Shown here: positions 1-11,258 of the stretch, piece by piece | Position numbering within the stretch: the first letter of the stretch is position 1 | How the letters are laid out: each line of letters opens with the position of its first letter | DNA from: Tanypteryx hageni | Lineage: Eukaryota > Arthropoda > Insecta > Odonata > Petaluridae | Assembly (NCBI GenBank): GCA_028673005.1 | Contig: CM054113.1 | Location: 65,920,850 to 65,984,849 of the forward strand | DNA length: 64,000 bases | Direction: 5' to 3' | Notes under the pieces: model-generated | Database searches by the model: none | What the model saw: the letters and a program-made list of their open reading frames with translations, nothing else | Told to the model about the DNA's origin: nothing | Made by a program: the position numbers and the translations under genes

Positions 1-1344
1 AAGTCCCTACATATTGCTAAAAATTCGCTAGAATGACAACATTGGCTGAGTAGCAAAGCGGAGATATTGCATTACATCCCACGGCTTGCGTTCTTTCTCT
101 ACGCACATACATATAAATTTAGTTCGAGCTCGCTTACGAAAACCGCTAACGTAGGCATAAAAAAAAATTTTCCGTACATAATTTATGGGGCTTACATAAG
201 TGGGTTTACGTAAGCCAAGGTTTATGTAACCCGGGGTGTGCATGAATGTGGAAATATTTTATTCGTGTATATTTGGGAATTAGAGAAATTATAAGGATTG
301 AATTTTATGTTATCAATCAAATTTGTCACTTTCCTGCTATAAAAAGCTATTAATACAAAGTACAGGTAATTCTAATTCAACGAATGTTTGGTGAACGAAT
401 GAATTGAATTTTATAGCTTTACTTTTTGCCAAAAATTCTGTACACTTTGACAAACTAAATAACATGTATCCAACTCGGATCGAAGAAACTCGGATGTTTA
501 CAAAAGCTCTTGAAGTCACAAAGACCGTCTTGTTTACCCATGGATTCCACTTTACCATGAATTTTTCCTATCGTCTGCATTTCTTGAGAGGCTCAATATG
601 ACATCACCGAACGTGCTGTTTGTTACTCAAAATACATTTACAAATATCCACTTAGACTTCAAGGAACTCTTGTGTACTGATAAGGAGGAAGTGCACTATG
701 CAGTGTTTCCTACAGCCATTCTATGCTTCAGTCTGTGACTTGGATTGACTACGTTCGGTTGCATTAGTTTTCTCGTGGTTCATATATAATCATTACATCA
801 CGAGGATTTGTTTTCAAGCCATTGCTGTGGCCACATTTATTGTACTTGGTCTTGCTGTGAATCTTTTATAAACATTTCTTATTTTTACCCTTCAATTGAC
901 AATGAGTTTAAATGGGAAAATAACGATCGTTCAATGAATTTTTGTTTTACGAACTATTATTAGGAATGCATATCATTCGTTGAATGAGAGTTGCCTGTAA
1001 CATACTTAATTCTGAAAGATTTTATTTTTATTTAACCATGTCATACCAAAATCATGGAGTGATCCAGAGTGTCTGCAAGTACCTCAATCCACATGGTAGC
1101 CTAAATACTTACTTCAAATGGTTCAGCATTGAATTTTAGCTTAGAAGAGATGACTTAATTTTGTTTCACATAGAGCAGGCAGGCATATTCTTAGTTAATA
1201 TATTGAATTGTTATATTTCTATGCACATGGAAGGATATTTGTACCGAATTTTAAAATGCTGTTTATTTAACTTTAATAATGAAAATATTTGCTAAAGAGT
1301 ACATTTTGCATTGTACATATAATGTGATTTTATTTTTCTTGCAG

Positions 1345-1566
1345 CTGAGCAGGCGGAGTAGCGGAGACATTGGAATCTCAATTGGAGGGACGAGTCAACC
1401 TTTACTCTTTTCCTCCGTACTCTCAAAACTACCAGAGCTTAGAAGTTTGGGAGCCAAGCATTCCTTACACCTCGAATGGTTTCGAATGAACTGGGCACGG
1501 CTTCATCTCCCTCCACTTTTTGCAGAAATATTTGACATTCCAAAGTGTGAAGAGGACGGACAGTAA
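1345..1566 (+). CDS. Possible 3'-terminal exon of an upstream + strand gene
   Basis: A strong polypyrimidine/AG acceptor (TTTTTCTTGCAG) precedes 1345. One frame stays open for 73 codons from LSRRSSGDIG to KCEEDGQ and ends at TAA 1564-1566. A second frame reads EQAE and stops at TAG within five codons, so the true terminal stop could be there and the rest could be 3'UTR. I do not recognise the peptide. The stretch has higher GC than its surroundings. The following 4 kb is ORF-poor and AT-rich, as a long 3'UTR would be, with an AATAAA at 5579-5584. The upstream exons would lie outside the window. Confidence 0.35.
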   Translation: MSRRSSGDIGISIGGTSQPLLFSSVLSKLPELRSLGAKHSLHLEWFRMNWARLHLPPLFAEIFDIPKCEEDGQ

Positions 1567-2222
1567 TATATAAAAAAAGAAATAATGAAAATAATGCTCT
1601 AGAAAATTAGTGAGGGCAGAAACCACACTCTCTCTCCATGACCCCATTATTTCAATCCTCGAGAATCTTGCTTTGCTTTAAGTCTCTCTTAAGGCATTAA
1701 GTTGTTATGAACTGCATGCCGCCACGATGATCAATATATATCTGATGACATTTGCGAGTTGCATGTCTTGTACAGAGAAATGTTATTTATTTATTTACTA
1801 GTAATTTTACTTTCACTTTGTAAGCTAGTTTTTCTACTGAGCTGGTATTTTCTTATCGACGCCGGCCGACGTGAGGAAAAAAAAGAGAATGGATGCTGTG
1901 CTATACAGGATTCATTCGTTACTAGCCAGCAAGCATCTGAGGATCTCGCTCAAAAACGGATGAGTGAAAGAAATGATGAGGCTGGATGAATGCTTTCATG
2001 GAAAAATTGTGTGTATACAGAGTGGAAACTGTATTGCAATTCTTGATTACTACCCCAAGGCATGCACCAAAATGATGGCATGAAGCATACGGTAGCTTTT
2101 GCCCATTAAGTACAAAGAAATGAAGAGAAAGGGAGGGAAAGAACAGTATTTCTTGCCTATTATATCCACAAAAGGACATTTTTCAAATAGTGGTGTGTCT
2201 GAATTTGATTTATTATAGGTGA

Positions 2223-2225
<3 letters not shown>

Positions 2226-2284
<59 letters not shown>
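2226..2284. repeat. (TA)n microsatellite
   Basis: About 59 bp of uninterrupted TA dinucleotide. Confidence 0.95.
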
Positions 2285-2286
<2 letters not shown>

Positions 2287-3212
2287 TTTCCTCATAATTA
2301 ACTTTGTGAATGCTCACTCCTTTGAGGAGAAATCTCCTACATAAAAATAATACTAATACCCAAGGCCTTCTATTAACTGATCCTAAATCTCTCACTTTTT
2401 GAGGGGTGAAATTGGACCACTGTATCTTTTAACAAATGCTGTACATGGTTGTTAGTGTGTGGGTGTTTTGTGTCTTGTATACCTTGCACCAAGTCCTTCT
2501 CATCTATATCCCAGCATATCCTATTTGTAGCCTATATAGCCCAACGATCATTTTTGCTCAATGGTTAGTGCTGATTGATCACCTACTTATAAAACATTTT
2601 CTTTATAAGATAGTGATCAGCAAACAATATTCCATGCCCCTCCTTTACACGTTATTCAAAGCAATATTTTTCAAACAATAACCTCTGGCAGCTCAGAGAG
2701 TTAAACATTAAGTTGAGAGACTGTGTAATGTGGTCGCTGTGATTGCCACGATTATATGGTTGAAATGAGAGGAGTAAAGAGGGGTAAAGAATTGCATGGG
2801 GCAAACTTAAAAAAAAATGACATATCATAAAGAATGGGAGGAATTCTCTATAAAAGTGGACTGTTTGTTGGTCAAATCTTTTTGTTTTTACTAATATACA
2901 TATTGTTTTTGTTCATCTGTTCTTTGAAGGTGTATATTTACTGTTGAGGCATTGAAAAAAGGTAGATTATATTGTTGTTTGCTACTGGTTGGTGTAGTGA
3001 AATTATAAATATTGATAATATTATATTTATATTGAGGATAGTTCATCAAGTCATGTTGAACTCTCCTTTGATGTTGTGAAAAGATTGTGAGACTAAATCA
3101 GACAAGATTGTATTTCACTTTTGTCTTTAAAAAAAATAAGAGGGAGCATGTTCAAAGATTCCATCACAATGTGTTCATGTAAAAAAAAAGAAGTACATAA
3201 TGCAAAGTTGTT

Positions 3213-3405
3213 TTGCGTGTGTGTGTGTGCTGTGAAATGTGCTGTTTTACAGGAAGAAGGTATAAGTTCATGATATGGATACTTGTGTGAATGTGTGTAT
3301 ATGTGTATGTGTGTGTATGTATGTATATATACATATGCATATACATGTGTATGTATGCATGTATATGTGAGCATATATATGTAAACGTATACAGAAGTAT
3401 GTATG
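3213..3405. repeat. TG/TATG-rich microsatellite region
   Basis: A (GT)n tract near 3217 is followed by imperfect TGTATG/TATA units to about 3405. Overlapping reading frames here are artefacts of the repeat. Confidence 0.8.
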
Positions 3406-5691
3406 CTTCTCCATGCTGGCATACTTTTGGCTCGAGAGAACATCTGGTTGTGTTAGACAAAGGCAGCAATCAGTGACTGAGAACAGATAGCCATAAGGAT
3501 TTTGGAAATTTAATTTCCAAATTGCTGCATTAAAAAAATGATTCTTTGCAGAAGGCTTTATGGCAATCTATTGATGCATTGCCGATCATATTCTTTTTGT
3601 GTTCTTAAAGAGTACAAAATGAAGTATCTTTGTCAATTTGGAAATTTTGGAATAGGAATGATAAAATTGGGATGGGTTAAAAATAATATTCTCAGAGAAG
3701 CATCCAAAAAGGCTCCTTACATACAATTTTTACTACTGCATTGACAGTAATTGACGCTTTGTGTACTTATCATTTTGGTTCCATAAGCACCACAAACGAG
3801 ATGAAATCTTATGCTTGTTGAATGTACACTGATTTTGGCTAATGGTGGAAAATCCTGAAATTTAAGAATTATTTCATTCATAGAAAATAGTAATTAAAAA
3901 GTTCAATTAGTATCCCTTTTTGACAATCACAAAAAAGTCCAACGTCTGAATGAAATCCTTTCCTCGTAACTGGATAAATAACCTTTTAGATGCTCCTATT
4001 TCTTCCAATAGGATGAACAGAGGTTGGGCACATCATCCTGCTAATAATATAGTTTGCTCCAAGAAGCAGGTGCTCTTTAGAGTTTTTCCCTAAAATGGAG
4101 GGAAAGACGTTAGAAATATACCAATGCATATCACTGGCAGCTGTCCAAGAAATGACATTCACTCAATGTCTCGACACCAAGACTTTCTCAATGCACTAGT
4201 TTATTACGGATACATGCTATTACAAATTATTTCTTGTTTGTTAATTTTTTCACCCCCTCCAATCATTTCATAATGTTCCACAGGCCTTCCCCGAAATATT
4301 ACAATTTTTTTTTTATAATTGATGTGATGGTTGAATCTTGTTGTTACCAATTATATGTTTAAAGATGTTCAATGAACATTTTGCCTTGAAAATTCAAGGC
4401 ATATTTAATGTCTGCAATGTCTCAATAATATTGTTGATATGTCTGATATTTTTGTTAATCCCTTTTTGGAAACAAAATATTTCATATGGGCAGGATTCCA
4501 AGTTATAGAGTTCTTATTGACTCGTATCTGCAAGGTTTTGCCTGACGGCTATTTTTTATTTTAAAAACATAACATTGGATGTGATGGGTCTAATGTTTGG
4601 CTGATGGTGTCCTTAGATTTTGTTTTAGTAAAAAAATAATAAAAAGAAGCCCGGAGTGCTCAAGGTATACTGAAATGAAATCTAAATTTTTTTCTGTTAT
4701 GAATTTAGATGTATAAATATATGTTTGAGGGGGTGAATGCTATGCACATTCTTTATGTTTGAAACTTGCAGGTATATATTTATATGTGAAGCAGGGTTAA
4801 TTGTACTCCAAACGGTGGAAACTGTTACACAGGTGTGTTAAAATGGAAATTTTTTCTATTGTATATACTATAGATGATCTATTCACCGTTATAAAAATGT
4901 TGGAATTTCCTTCCGAGTTGTTGGCCCACTTCCTTACTGAGTCAACTCCTCGCAAAATGTGTCAAATTAACACTGTCTGACTTTCTCTTTCATCTGGTAG
5001 ACCAATTAAGGCACCACAAATGAGTTTTTTGCTCTTTCAGCAAGAAGAGTTGCACAGTTTTGTGTCCTGTAGCAAATTAATATTTCCTTTTACAGTCATA
5101 TTGTTGTGCATTATACATATATATATATATGAAAATTATCATTAATATTATTGTTCTCATCATTGATGTTATATTTTTTCTTACTTAAAGCAACTTTCAT
5201 ATGCTTTGCAAGTTGTGACTTTTAAATGTTTTATGTACATGGTGAGAATAGGAAAAGAAAACTCAACTTGACAAAGTAGCTGTGTTTTAATTGTATTTAT
5301 TTTTTGTAAAGCTTATTTTACACTCCCAAATGTTATTTTTGTTCTCTCTGGGAATATTTAAATCATTCAGTTGTACATAAGTGAATCAGGGTGCATGCAA
5401 AATGCAAGAATATTGGATTCTCTTAAATATATTCAATTCACTCTGTAAATAGCATTCCAAATAAGAAATATCCAATGATTACAAAACATTATTAACAATA
5501 TAATGACTGAATTTGATGTTCCTTATTTCAAATCATTGATCATCAGCATTGTATTTTTCCAAAGTTAAACCCAATAGAAATAAAGGGACTTTGATTAACT
5601 TTATAATACATTATGTTTATCCAAAGGTTACTTTTATATTTAAAAAACAAACATCATGATACATTTTTAATTCCAATTTTAAAGCATTTAA

Positions 5692-6596
5692 CCCTTAGTT
5701 AGTCACATGAAAAAAGTTCCTTAATTAGTTGTGTGGGGTTTTTTAATATCCCAAAATGATTTTTTGAAATTTAATAATAAAATGTTATGTTATTTTCATC
5801 ATACTGTAAAGTACATCATTTTAAGTTAAAATAAAATAGGTAGTTTATGAAGAATTTTGACAAGGTAAAACAAAAACGAGTTTTGTAAAAAAATTTTACT
5901 TTCGTTTTAGTCACCACTGTTATCCTAACATTCGTAACATTTTGAAATCATATGCTCTTTACATATAAAATCACAGTTTGCACTTTTATGTCCTTGTTTC
6001 TAGAGCAAAATCTACAAAGAAGTTAGAGTGAACACATGCGTTTGTTTGTGAGGGTACCGAATACTGGGGATGGATGACTATACTCCACACGGCAGAAAGG
6101 GCGACATGCACAGTTGCTTAGGGGTCAGTTTATTGCTGCGACGGGAAGGTGGTGGGGCCACATGTGGAGAGAGAAAGTGGAGTAAAGACATCCCTAGAGA
6201 AATAAAGTGAAAAATATGTACCACTGTTTTTCAGAGTTCTTATTTTGGTGTCAGAAGTAATATTTGTATTCAGTTATGCGTGCAGCAAAACAAATTCAGA
6301 GAGGAAATAAATGAAAAAACATTCAGACTCAGAGATAACTGAAGAGATGATTCCCATAAAAAAAACGAAAATAAAATCTTTAAATTTTCTTACAATTTGT
6401 TAAATTTTATATTATGCATAATCATTAATAATTAAAAATTATCAAATCCAAAATTAACAAAAATGCTAAATTATAATGAGGAAGCTAGATAATGAAGGTA
6501 TTACAAGTTTAGTCTGAATAGTCAAGATAGTTCTGAGTATATTAATGAAAATAGGTGGCTTGGGGTCATATAGGACCCCATGTGACTAATTAAGGG
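5692..6596. mobile_element. piggyBac-type nonautonomous element (MITE)
   Basis: It is flanked by TTAA at 5688-5691 and 6597-6600. The termini are inverted: CCCTTAGTTAGTCACATG on the left and the complement of CCCTTAATTAGTCACATG on the right, 17 of 18 identical. The 905-bp interior has no transposase ORF. TTAA targets and C-runs at the tips are characteristic of the piggyBac superfamily. Confidence 0.75.
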
Positions 6597-8053
6597 TTAA
6601 CATGATACATGGATCCTCAAAACTAAACATATCTGCTTATTAATAATATATAGCAGCAGATGCAATGGTTTAATAGCAAAAACATTTTCTCTAAAAAAAT
6701 TCATTGATGTTTCAAATATAAATTACAAGTATGCTCCAATGCATGGTATCATACAGTAAAGAGGTGAGATATTTTTTAAGCTGCAAACCAAGAGCATTAT
6801 CATACTGTTATTCAATGGCACATATATGGTTAAACTTTTCAAATCAACCATCCATGGGGCTAGGAAGTTGCTGGTTTTTGGATGTCTCTGATTTCAGAAA
6901 CCTAGCTGGAACAAGCAGGTAATTTTGGATAGCTCTAAATAATTTATTATATAGCAGTTACTTTAGAGTTAAAATCGAACAAAACTGAATTGGGAATTAT
7001 AAAATATAGAATAAGTATATTTATGGTGAGGGCTGTGCTGATAGATGTGGTGAGGAGGGATGGCCTCTCAAAAGGGACACCAAAATAAGACTACAATAAA
7101 AATCTTTCCATTTACATTTGTAATTTTTTGATGTTGTTTATTTGTAGAAAACCTTTTTCAACAATTTTGCAAAAAACTGTCTTTTAAGTGTTGATAGTAA
7201 ATTAACCTTGGGCTACACAGTGCCATTTTATTGGAATTTCTTGGTGTATACATGCAAAGGAGCCAGTGTGCTTCTATTAAACATTCTTGTATGTAGTGTA
7301 AGAATGACGATAAAATGGCTTATCTATTTACTTTAAATGTATTATACTAGTTCTATGGATGTCGTTTAAGTTAAGTAAGTTTCATTTTACATCCAATTTT
7401 TATCTTTGACAACTGGAGTGCTAGTGTAAAAAATATAAGGGGTGTCATAATAAAACACAACATGGCTAAATGTCTGGGCGCAACCCTGTTTACAGTATAT
7501 ATCAAGCAATTGTACTCTTTCCCAAAATGACAAGTGTTGGATACTGTCCCTCTAGATTGCAGGATATGAGGATGAAGTCAGTTTTCTGGGGTAATAGATA
7601 TGGAAGGTAAAGGATTTTTTGGAGCAGAATATGCCTGCAACCAGAAGACATGATTCAGGCCATTTAAAAAAAAATAGACATGTATTTTAGAAGATTGTTT
7701 TTACCAACTTTTATATTAGCTTCACTTTATATATACACACACACGTGTGTGTTTTGGATCCCATGTAATCTGAAAAAATCCAAAGCTGCTTGCAGGGTTT
7801 GAACCACCTCACCTGAGATAATCATTGCGTAAGGCAAGTGATTTAGTCACCTCGGAAAGGCCAGATCCAGCCTTCAGGTTTGGGGGAGAGTAATGGCTTT
7901 GAGAAAATGACTACTATCTATATATTTCTTAGAAAAAAAATTATTAAACTCATAAAGAAATACAATTATTCAACAAAAAGAAATATTTATTCTAGAAAAT
8001 TTTATCATAATATATAAACAAAGACATACCTACAGAAAATGAGAAAAGTAGTA
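6597..8053. other. Noncoding stretch
   Basis: AT-rich with no supported gene. A SINE-like unit lies near 7780-7875. Short open frames look random. Confidence 0.5.
7780..7875 (-). repeat. tRNA-derived SINE-like fragment
   Basis: On the minus strand a box-B-like GGTTCAAACCC (7795-7805) follows a tRNA-like stretch containing GTGACTAAATCACTTGCC. It does not fold as an intact tRNA by eye, so a SINE head is more likely. Confidence 0.4.
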
Positions 8054-8437
8054 TCATAGTACATCTTTCGATTTTTTAACCTTTGCTAAGTTACTTTCTT
8101 TAATTTCTTCACCACAAAACTCTATTATTTCATTTTCTGTATTTTTACTTATGTAAGTGGGATTAGAGGAAGTGTTTTTTAAATGTTCCTGTAGCAATGT
8201 ATCTCTTGATGCAATATGAAAATGCAGTAGCTCACGAAAATTACCTTTGTTTGTTATAGAGTTCATAACCATGCTTTTTAGCAATGAGCCATCATCTCGA
8301 TGTCCTCTCAATGCAATATTTTTTCTTCCCAGAAAAATAACAGATTCGATTTTTGGCTTTAATCTATCTCTGTTTTCCTGGACTTGTTTATATCTTTCAT
8401 TATTTATTAAATTTCTGACCCCAGGAAGGACTCTCAA
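8054..8437 (-). pseudogene. hAT-type (ZMYM1/DUF4371-like) transposase fragment
   Basis: The 127-residue open frame contains FLGRKNIALRGHRDDGSLL, NKGNFRELLHFHI, HLKNTSSNPTYISKNTENEI and CGEEI. These are hallmark strings of the region N-terminal to the catalytic core in ZMYM1-like, DUF4371-containing hAT transposases. The zinc finger and the C-terminal dimerisation domain are absent, so it is a truncated relic. Confidence 0.75.
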
Positions 8438-8774
8438 AGGTTTTTATAAAATTTATAGCAACAAGTTGAGAATTTTTATGGTAAGAGTTATTTTCATGAA
8501 TAACCAGAACCCCAACTTTTCCTAATAATTTTAAATATTGAATCAGTGGCAGAGAAGTTTCTGTAAACGTACTTGCTGATGTAAACCAATATAAATACTT
8601 TTCGTTTGACTGAGAGTCGCCTATAATAATCCCCGAGGTTGATTAGCCAAAAATACACAAACCCTAAGAATCGCCATAAATAACTCTGATTTGAAGAATA
8701 TCTAAAAGCTCCAAAGAAAATTTTCGCTAAACTGCAAGGCATTCGTTTTAAAAGAACAGCTTCTCACCATACGC

Positions 8775-9109
8775 CAGCGGTTTCCAAACATTACAAACCC
8801 GCGCCCCCCTCCACTTGGAAAACTATCTTCGCCCCCACCCCCCTCTATATCATATTCAATTACAGTTCAGAAACAATACCTTCTGGACATACAATTACCA
8901 TTAATAAAATCACCTTAAGGAAAAACATAGACGCAAACGATACGTCCTAGCCAGATGAAGGATAGAATTTGGCTGCAGCATATTGTAGATCTCAAGATTA
9001 AGATGGTTAAACGGACAGTAAATACGTATATGAGAGATCCTTTGCGTCCCTCCCGACCTGCCCATCGCGCCTCCCAAGGGGGGCGCGCCCCACAGTTTGG
9101 AAACCACTG
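8775..9109. mobile_element. hAT-type MITE with perfect 8-bp target duplication
   Basis: The termini are CAGCGGTTTCCAAAC and the complement of CAGTGGTTTCCAAAC. The direct repeat CCATACGC lies immediately outside at 8767-8774 and 9110-9117. Sub-terminal sequences are C/G-rich (GCGCCCCCC). The element is 335 bp and noncoding. An 8-bp duplication with CA(G)N termini is diagnostic of hAT. Confidence 0.85.
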
Positions 9110-9471
9110 CCATACGCCATTCCATCCCTGTGAAGATGTTTCAGGAATTAAAATTCGTCGTTCGGAAAGAATTGCCTTCGTCCCTTGTGTTTCCAGCTCG
9201 GGAAATCCAACGAGCTCTCACAAATGGCACACTGCGTTGTGATTCATTCTACTCGAAATAACCTAACTAAACAAAAACATATTGCACCATCCAAGTTCAC
9301 ACAAATCAATAAATTCTACTCGTATTCCATAACATCCAGTTCTCCGCACGAAAACCGCTAAGAATGTCTCACCAGAAAGAAGACTGCTTCAGCTGAGACT
9401 TTTTCGCCGCTTTCTTTAGGGAAGAGTGAAGACGTCACGCCAAATATTTTCAGCTGCGCGTTTCGAAAACA

Positions 9472-9535
9472 TATAAATGGAAAAACGTAGCTCAGGCAAA
9501 TACCATTAGGCCTCCGGAATCAGATAATTCATGAG
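9472..9535 (+). promoter_or_regulatory. Candidate promoter and short 5'UTR exon
   Basis: A GACGTCAC CRE-like site (9431-9438) and a TATAAAT box (about 9474) are followed about 60 bp later by a consensus donor, ATGAG|GTAAGC at 9535/9536. Clk coding begins after an intron acceptor, so an upstream untranslated exon must exist. This is one candidate and is unproven. Confidence 0.22.
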
Positions 9536-11236
9536 GTAAGCACGGAACCGCTAATTTTTCCGCGAAGGCTGAACTCTTCTTCACCTCTGGAGCGGGTTGT
9601 GCCCCACATGCGGACGATCAAACCCAAGAAGTCCGTTGAATGCCGGCTTTAAAAGAAACGAAACAATACACACACACGAAAGGCCGCAAGCCCATAGATT
9701 GGCCTTCGATAGGCTAGTGTACAATTGGCCTCCTCCATTTTAACGAAGAATTTATCCAATTCATCTAGCAGACTCAAAGGAAATGGACAGTCTTACGGGA
9801 GGGCTAGTATTAGATGGTGTGGCAAGAGACGGTAAGGAAGGGAAAGTATGAGCAGGGAAAGGAGAGATGACAAAGTAAAAATAGGGAAACCTCAAGCGTC
9901 GATAGATAACACAAATTCTACTTTATTTCGTCAAAACCATCACTCAGACTCGCGATTCGCAATTTTTTTCGATAGCGATTTCACATTTTGCGCCTTATCT
10001 TACGCGACACTAGTCCTTCCCTAAAAATAATTAACGAATTTCAATTTTAGCGAGCGAAAACGGTTCGCATCTTTTTATTAAATATTATATCATATATCTT
10101 AAAGAACAGCCGATATAATTTACAAGGTCATTAAAAATAATTTTTTCAGGATTCGAACAATAATTTCAAGCAAGATAAATGGCAAATGTATTACAGTAGT
10201 TGGAGGGTGTTTTTGGATGCGTGAGCAACATTTCAAAGACAAACCTTAAGAATCTAGACCAGTGAGTGCAACCTCCGGTCCGCGAGAACTTAGACGAAGA
10301 TGTGGGCACTGTTATTTAATACAGATAATCTTTCAAATTTCAATTACAATTGTTGCCATAAAAGCTGATCAATTGTTATTGTCATTTTTAAAATCATATA
10401 TCTCTCGAGTAAGTTCCTCTCATACGGTCCACCTAGGGCCTAGGCAATCACAACTTCTAATACGGCCCAAACACATCGACGAATGCGCCCCATCACGTAA
10501 AAAAGTTACACACAATAAGACCATAAAATATTATTCTTTGGCTTTTGCAGTAAATTATTCGGAAAGCAGATTAAAAGATGTATTATAAAAATATATAGAA
10601 GCAACTATGTTTTAGTTAACACAAAATTCCTTTGGCATAATTATTAATGACCGAACGAGTATTGTCTATACTCAAATTTTATAGCTATATTTTTGGCTAA
10701 AAGCATTCACTGAGGTTGGAAAACGTTTATATCTCATAAATTTCAATGAGGATATTCTTGTCATGCATTTACTTCACTGCGAGAAATTACAAAAAAATAA
10801 AAAAAGCTTCTCTGGTGTAGTAAATAAACCCAGGTACATTACAAGGACATCCAACCGAAGGAATTTGAAATGGCCCGCATTATAGTACATCGATATTTGA
10901 TAGGAAAATACGAAATCTAAAATTAATAAACAAAAACATAAAATACACTTCTGCTGCGAAAAATAGAGACCGCTCGAGAGAGTACCTCAAGGTTCCCTTT
11001 CTTGAGAAAAAGATTAACACATCTTGGCTCTACGCCATTGCTGTCTGTCCCTAGATTCCGCTCATCCATTACCAAATCTCCCATCGAATTGATTCGTCCT
11101 AGTTCATGTTCTTTCTGTATCTTAAAAGCAGTTCGCCAGTGCGACCTTGATTGGAAACATAATTTGCTTTTTGAGGTAAAATTATAAAGTTATATTTATC
11201 GTAATTCGCTTGTTTATCCATTATGTAGCGTCCAAT

Positions 11237-11258
11237 TTATGTAAATAGGAGGCACGTG
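11237..11258. promoter_or_regulatory. Paired V/P-box and canonical E-box
   Basis: TTATGTAA (11237-11244) lies 8 bp from CACGTG (11253-11258). The first matches the VRI/PDP1 binding core and the second the CLK/CYC E-box. They lie about 13.4 kb upstream of the Clk start codon. Function is inferred only from motif identity. Confidence 0.3.

Larger units (their letters stand above)
1567..5691. other. ORF-poor AT-rich stretch, possible 3'UTR, microsatellites
   Basis: No supportable gene. It contains a TA microsatellite, a TG-rich stretch and long T/A runs. If the exon at 1345 is real, this may be its 3'UTR and downstream intergenic DNA. Confidence 0.4.

Noticed and set aside
3093..3476. Overlapping Tyr/Ile/Thr/His-rich open frames on both strands
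   Set aside because: They are translations of a TG/TATG microsatellite, with no domain and no splice context.
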